Shown here piece after piece: positions 58,135-64,000 of a stretch of 64,000 nt of DNA. The notes below the pieces were generated by a model. It saw only the letters and a list, made by a program, of their open reading frames with translations. It had not been told where the DNA came from and searched no databases. The DNA is from Hygrophila difformis (Eukaryota; Streptophyta; Magnoliopsida; Lamiales; Acanthaceae): contig JAOANR010000001.1 of NCBI GenBank assembly GCA_030278955.1, forward strand, positions 38,714,890-38,778,889. Reading direction: 5' to 3'. Every line of letters starts with the position of its first letter. The stretch's first letter is position 1. The position numbers and the translations under genes were made by a program.

Positions 58135-58619
58135 TGTTAGGAAATTTATGGATCTTTGATATGAAATTGAAGAACGGAACGAAAAATAAATAAATTGAGA
58201 CACAAGATTTACGTGGAAAACCCAAAGTGGGAAAAACCACGGACGACGAAGATCTTCACTAAGAATCGAATAGAGAGTACAAATTACAAATCAAATCTCT
58301 CTCAAAGATGCGCTCAAATTGATTTTACAGCAAAAGAAAAGAAGCAAATCTGGGAGGAAGAGAACACGCAGAAAACCATATCTTCCAATATCTGATATCT
58401 GTCAATTTTAATTAAAAAACTGCTCTCACAAACAAAACCACCTATTTACTAAATTTAGCATTTTCCAGCCTTCCATGATAGCTTTAGGCATGACCATGAC
58501 TAAGGGCTTAGTCCCTTGCTGCATTTTACAACCTTCAACAAAAGCCTTGCTCATGCCCATGACTAAGGGCTTTGTCCCTTGCTGCATCTCACAAAGAATT
58601 TGAGGCATATAACACAACA
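58135..58619 (-). repeat. copia 3' LTR, right arm
   Basis: 485 bp, TGTTAGGAAATTTATGG...ATAACACAACA on the plus strand. It shares the AGATCC-type base (ATGGATCT on plus) with the left-arm 3' LTR. Confidence 0.95.
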
Positions 58620-58685
58620 ATCTCCACCTTGCCGAAAATTCGATTCATCTCATATCTTCGTCGTCATAACGTCCCCAAGGGACGA

Positions 58686-61600
58686 TCAACAGCTGCTGCT
58701 AACATTAACCAAGTCCAAACAATGTTGAAACTTGGTAATAGGAAGTGGCTTGGTTAACATATCAGCGGGATTCTCAGATGTATGTATCTTTTGAACCACA
58801 ACTTCACCTTCTGCGACTGTATCCCGAATAAAATGATATCTGACAGGAATGTGCTTGGTTTTATCATGATAACGGTTGTTCTTTGTCAGATGTATAGCAC
58901 TCTGACTGTCACAAAAAACCACAAGAACCTTTTGAGCAAAACCAAGATCTACAACAAGACCTCGAAGCCAAAGTGCCCTCTTTAACACCTTCTGTAGCTG
59001 ATATATACTCTGCTTCTGTAGTTGACAAAGCAGCAATAGACTGTAGAGATGACTTCCAAGAAATAGAACAGCCACACAAAGTAAAAATATATCCAGAAAG
59101 AGAACGCCTTCGATCAAGATCTCCAGCATAGTCAGAATCAACATAACCAGTCACATCTAAAGAAGTAGACTTATTTTTATCAAAAACCAAGCCAAGATGT
59201 GATGTACCTTTCAAGTACCGCAAGATCCACTTAACAGCAGCCCAATGAGCCTTTCCAGGACTGTGCATATAACGACTCACAACACTCACAGCATATGCTA
59301 AATCAGGCCTTGTACATACCATAGTATACATTAGGCTTCCAACTGCACTCGAATAGGGAATATTGGTCATCTCCCTCATCTCATCCTCTGATTGAGGGCA
59401 CATATCTTCAGACAACCTGAAATGAGCAGCCAATGGAGTAGATACAGCTTTACAAGAACTCATATTAAAGCGATCAAGTATCTTCTCAACATACTTCCTT
59501 TGGGAAAGAAATAATTTTCCAACTTTTCGATCTCTACTTATTTCCATCCCAAGAATCTTACTAGCAGCTCCCAATTCTTTCATATCAAATTCCCTACTAA
59601 GCTGTGACTTCAACTTAACAATACAAGACATGTCACATGAAGCAACCAACATGTCATCCACATAAAGTAGCAAATACACAAAAGAGCCATTAGAAAACTC
59701 TTTAAAATAAATGCAATCATCATATTTGCTATGGGAATATCCTTGTTGAATCATAAATGAATCAAACCTTATATACCATTGTCGCGGGGCTTGCTTCAAT
59801 CCATAAAGAGACTTCTTCAATTTACAAACATGATTCTCTTTCCCCGCAACAACGAATCCCTCCGGTTGATCCATATATATTTCTTCTTCAAGATCACATG
59901 AAGAAAGGCTGTTTTTACGTCAAGTTGCTCCAACTCCATGTCAAACATAGCAACAAGACCTAGCAAAACACGTATAGAAGTATGTCGAACAACAGGTGAG
60001 AAAATTTCATTAAAGTCAATACCTTCACGTTGACTGAAACCTTTAACGACCAACCGTGCTTTGCAACGAGGTTCTTCAACCTCTGGAATGCCTTCCTTTT
60101 TCTTGAATACCCATTTACATCTTAAGGGACTCCTACCTTTAGGAAGATCAACAAGTTCCCAAGTTCCATTCTTATCGAGACTTTGAATTTCATCTTCCAT
60201 TGCAGCCACCCATTTTGAAGATTCAAGACAAGAAGTAGCTTCTGAATAACTGGCAGGCTCATCATTTTCAAGTGCTTCTTGTCCAACAGATAATGCATAT
60301 GCCATTACATAATCTTCAGAATACCTTGCAGGAAGCTTAATTTCTCTCCTTGGTCGATTTTTTGGCAATGGAAGTGTCTTGTAAGGTTGCAGAATCCGAA
60401 CTCGACTCACCTACTTGCATAGGGCCTGAACTTGACTCACCAACAGATGTCTTTTGTACATCTTTCACCGGCAACTCCAATGGTAGCTCCACCTTCTCAC
60501 CAATTTTCCGTTGCTCATCTTCATTGACTAAAGAAGATGTAATAGCTGAATTCTTCCCAGAAGACAACATTGGCTTCTCATTAAAGGTAACATCACGACT
60601 TAAAATCACATGTCGTGATTTACCATCTGCACGCCATAAACGATATCCTTTTGATTCGGATGAGTAACCAAGAAATACACACTTGATGGCTCTAGGAGAC
60701 AATTTTCCATCATCAACATGTACGTAAGCAGGACATCCAAAAATACGCAGAGATGAATAATCAACAGAGTTACCTGACCAAACTTCTTCTGGAATTTTGA
60801 AATCAATAGCAGAATGTGGAGACCGATTTACCAAATAACAGGAGGTTGCAACAGCTTCAACCCATAAATCACGTCGATGCCATAATCCAACATTAGAGAG
60901 CATACAACGAGCTCTCTCCAAAAGAGTTCGATTGATTCGTTCTGCCACACCATTTTGTTGAGGCTTCCTTGGCAATGTCTTATGCCTCTTGATACCATGG
61001 GATGCACAAAATGAATTGAACTCGCCACTGCAGAATTCCAATCCACGATCAGTTCTAAGTGTTTTGACTTTCCTACCAGTCTGATTTTCCACAAGAGTCT
61101 TCCAATTCTTGAATGTGATCAATGCTTCACTTTTCAGCTTCAAAAAATATACCCATGTCTTCCGATAAAAATCATCAATCAATGTCATCATGTATCTTTT
61201 CCCAGTAAATGATGGAACCCTTGACGGACCCCATAAATCGGAATGAATATAATCTAGAATACCATGAGTAGAGTGAATTCCAGTAGAGAAGCTGACTCTT
61301 TTCTGCTTACCAAAAACACAATGTTCGCAGAACTCTAATTTACTGATTCCTTGATCACCAAGAAGACCACGTGAACTTAGAACTTTCAATCCCTTTTCAC
61401 TCATATGGCCCAAACGCATATGCCACAATTCAGTGAAAGTAGTCTCGTCAGAGGATGGCGAAGCAACTGCTGCAGAACCTGTTAATGTGCAACCTTGAAG
61501 TACATACAAACTTCCAACTCGATTTGCTTTCATAATTGTACGGGAACATGTAGAAATCTTTAAAACTCCACCTTCACCTGTGTATTTGTACCCTAGAGAT

Positions 61601-62694
61601 TCCAAGGTACCAAGTGAAATCAGATTTCTCTTCACATCAGGGACATGTCGAACATTAGTAAGAACTCGAACACAACCATCATGGGTTTTAATCTGAACTG
61701 AACCAATACCAACAACATTACACTGTGCATCATTTCCCATCAATACTACACCACCAACTTTTTCATCATAAGTAGTAAACCAATCCCGATTGGGACAAAT
61801 ATGAAATGTGCACCCAGAATCTAAAATCCAGTCACTTTTAGACCGGTGTTCTGTCAATGCTGTAAGAACAGGATCACCATCGGATTCTGTTTGAACGACA
61901 TCAGCTTCTGCAGGTTCAACAGATTTCTTCTCTTTATTTTCTCTATCTTTCTTGTTCTTCAACTTGTAGCAATCTGCAATCACATGCCATGTCTTCTTAC
62001 AATAGTTACAAGTCTTGTTCATCTTTGGTCCCCTTGATTTAGATCGATCTTTTTTCTTATCTCTAAAATTCTTCTGAAAACTCCTTCCCCGAACAACCAA
62101 ACCATCTGCCTTATCTTCAGAACTAGGATTATAATCAAGCTTTTCCTTGGACAACAAACTTGATTTAACCTCATCAAAACTCAATGTATCTTGAGTACCA
62201 TAAAGCATAATTTCTCTAAATTGTTTGTAGGAAGGAGGCAATGAGACAAGTAATAACACAGCTTTGTCATCATCATCAATCTTAATCTCCAGATTTTCCA
62301 AATCCATAATAATAGAATTAAATTCATCTAGATGAGATTGAATCGGGGTACCTTCAGAAATTCGAATAGTGTAGAGACGTTCCTTGAGACGAAGTTTATT
62401 TGCAAACGACTTCGTCATATACAACGATTTGAGCTTTAACCATATCCCTGCTGCAGAATCCTCATGAGCTACTTCACGCAGAACTTCCTTCGATAGCATC
62501 AATTGAATTGCTGTCAATGCTTTTTCGTCTAGTTCTGCCCAATCTTCATCACTCATAGTTGCAGGCTTCTTGGATTTTCCGTCTAACGCTTTCTTCAAGC
62601 CATTCTGAACAAGAAGCGCCCGCATCTGTATTTTCCACATAGTAAACGAAATCTTGCCATCAAATTTCTCAATTTCGAACCGTGCAAACGACAT
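58686..62694 (-). pseudogene. copia Gag-Pol polyprotein, right arm, three frameshifts
   Basis: Start ATG at 62694. The frame is open to about 60363, where an extra T in a T-run (60358-60363) shifts it after the integrase region. RT continues from about 60410 to about 59900, where one base is missing (CATGTGATC against CATGGTGATC in the left arm, minus sense). The next piece runs to about 58979, where an extra base in GAGGGCAC shifts the RNase H. The final piece ends at 58686. Substitutions against the left copy include T/M early in Gag (..FTxWKIQ), M/I in RxSEG, S/Y in DDFxRKTW, A/V in LSNxGLW, K/E in PExVWSG, Q/R in DEQxKIG, H/D in SLxKNG and D/A in AYxVSVV. Catalytic motifs persist but the polyprotein is not contiguous. 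Confidence 0.9.
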
Positions 62695-62722
62695 CTTCAA
62701 TTGTATAGGCTCTGATACCACT

Positions 62723-63205
62723 TGTTAGGAAATTTATAGATCTTTGATATGAAATTGAAGAACGGAACGAAAAATAAATAAATTGAGACACAAGATTTAC
62801 GTGGAAAACCCAAAGTGGGAAAAACCACGGACGACGAAGATCTTCACTAAGAATCGAATAGAGAGTACAAATTACAAATCAAATCTCTCTCAAAGATGCG
62901 CTCAAATTGATTTTACAGCAAAAGAAAAGAAGCAAATCTGGGAGGAAGAGAACACGCAGAAAACCATATCTTCCAATATCTGATATCTGCCAATTTTAAT
63001 TAAAAAACTGCTCTCACAAACAAAACCACCCATTTACTAAATTTAGCATTTTCCAGCCTTCCATGATAGCTTTAGGCATGACCATGACTAAGGGCTTAGT
63101 CCCTTGCTGCATTTTACAACCTTCAACAAAAGCCTTGCTCATGCCCATGACTAAGGGCTTTGTCCCTTGCTGCATCCCACAAAGAATGAGGCATATAACA
63201 CAACA
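62723..63205 (-). repeat. copia 5' LTR, right arm
   Basis: 483 bp. It shares the AGATCT-type base (ATAGATCT on plus) with the left-arm 5' LTR, as expected for the same insertion in two copies. Confidence 0.95.
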
Positions 63206-63210
63206 GAGAC

Positions 63211-63536
63211 TATAATTCGGGGTTAAGAAATTTGTTCGAGGGCCTCTGGAACCTCGCATTTTGCAAGCAATATGGATTTCTAAATTCTAGTTCGCAAGTT
63301 AGGGCAGTTTCAGTCATTCGATTTCACATCCAGATCTGGAATAAAACTCGAATTCAACACAGCTTCAGTCATTCAATTTCACTTCCAGATCTGGAATAAA
63401 GCTGATTTCAACCCACTGGCGATTCAATGCCGAGCAATCGAATAGGGATTTTCTGCTATTGAGAGTTCAACCGGATCGACTTTAGAGATACAGATTGAGG
63501 GCTGGAAAATATGCAGTTTGGTGTTGTTCATTAGTA
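63211..63536. other. non-coding flank of copia insertion, right arm
   Basis: Mirror of 24007-24332. No gene. Confidence 0.5.
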
Positions 63537-63731
63537 TTTCCTCGGTTCCATTTGAGATGTCACATGGACACAATATTTTAAGGTAGAATGAATTATTGTG
63601 TTAAAGTGGAGTAAATAATTGATGTTATATTTGTTTGAAGGAGTAAAAATTTTCTAAATAATAAAATGTAACATTGAAGTGGGACGGACCAAAATAGAAA
63701 ATTGGACATTTGAAATGGGGGAGAGAGGGAG
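63537..63731. mobile_element. Stowaway-like MITE, right-arm copy
   Basis: Mirror of 23812-24006 with TA at both sides (63535-63536 and 63732-63733). Confidence 0.6.
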
Positions 63732-64000
63732 TATCATTTATTTATAGTATCAGGATCAAAGGAAGAAGGGTAGTTATGTATGGATTTGTTGCTCAGGCTT
63801 TTGTAACCATCTCATTCAAATTGTATAATGGTAGTAATAATATACTTGCAGAGTGGCACTTGCAAACCCTACACATTACATAAATTTTTCAGCAACAAAG
63901 AAAGACAGACAATAACCACAACGGCCCCGCATTCCATACACTACCTAAAACTGCCCTTTTGCTTGATAATATCAGGACCTTTACAAATGTTTTCTTTTAT
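63732..64000 (-). other. inverse copy of the RSH 3' flank, running off the window
   Basis: The last bases (ending GTTTTCTTTTAT) are the complement of ATAAAAGAAAAC at 23543. The window stops inside the copy of the RSH downstream region, about 90 bp from where the complementary RSH stop codon would be expected. No RSH coding sequence is present here. Confidence 0.9.

Larger units (their letters stand above)
58130..63210 (-). mobile_element. complete Ty1/copia retrotransposon, right arm, ORF frameshifted
   Basis: Same element and same site as the left arm: TSD GAGAC at 58130-58134 and 63206-63210 (complement of GTCTC), 3' LTR 58135-58619, 5' LTR 62723-63205. The 5' LTR lacks two bases in AAAGAATGAGG relative to AAAGAATTTGAGG. 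PBS and PPT are conserved. The coding region is broken by three single-base indels. Confidence 0.95.
23543..64000. repeat. giant inverted repeat (arms about 19.6 kb) around an assembly gap
   Basis: Position 23543 pairs with 64000 and 43119 with 44307. Pair sums drift only from about 87543 to about 87426 along the arms, so the two copies differ by small indels. Every landmark (TSDs, LTRs, microsatellite, PBS, gag, hairpins) occurs in mirror order. See the findings for interpretation. Confidence 0.95.

Noticed and set aside
23543..64000. A new large palindromic gene-amplification system
   Set aside because: The fixed 500-N gap at the axis, identical insertion sites and arm-specific indels fit allelic contigs better. 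Kept as the alternative in the findings.

Overview
This is a plant nuclear window, most likely from a eudicot. The evidence is a spliced nuclear gene with GT-AG introns and an apparent plastid-targeting leader, plus Ty1/copia, Ty3/gypsy, plant L1-type LINE, Stowaway and hAT-type MITEs. I cannot name the species. The only conventional host gene I can support is a six-exon RelA/SpoT homologue (RSH2/RSH3-like (p)ppGpp synthetase/hydrolase) at 20618-23452 on the + strand. Nearly everything else is transposable-element sequence of different ages.

Layout. 1-3917: two diverged LTR-like remnants, one carrying nine copies of a GGTTCGATTCC-containing minisatellite. 3918-9902: non-coding DNA with Stowaway-type MITEs, a CGCTGAAAT repeat array, and a hAT-type MITE with an exact 8-bp target-site duplication (TSD). 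9922-15821: an almost intact LINE between perfect 19-bp TSDs. 15988-16718: a second hAT-type MITE with a perfect 8-bp TSD. 17597-19027: a possible solo LTR. 19749-20230: a Stowaway MITE that ends about 390 bp upstream of the RSH start codon.

From 23543 to the window end the sequence is one giant inverted repeat around a run of exactly 500 N (43120-43619). The left arm (23543-43119) and right arm (44307-64000) carry the same features in mirror order: RSH 3' flank, a MITE, a complete Tork/Tnt1-like copia element, an AT-rich spacer, an Athila-like remnant, an (ATT)n microsatellite, a decayed Tat-like gypsy pol, and a gag-only LTR retrotransposon. The right contig also reads 687 bp further into that last element, reaching its polypurine tract and the start of its 3' LTR. 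The simplest reading is two allelic contigs (haplotigs) scaffolded head to head. A true large palindrome is the alternative. The copia ORF is intact in the left arm. In the right arm it has three single-base frameshifts and several amino-acid substitutions. The gypsy defects are shared by both arms, so they predate the split.

How the parts relate: the RSH gene acts alone in plastid alarmone metabolism and has no operon-like neighbours. The mobile elements are nested, with the gag-only element inserted in the gypsy 3' region. Only the left-arm copia element still looks coding-competent.
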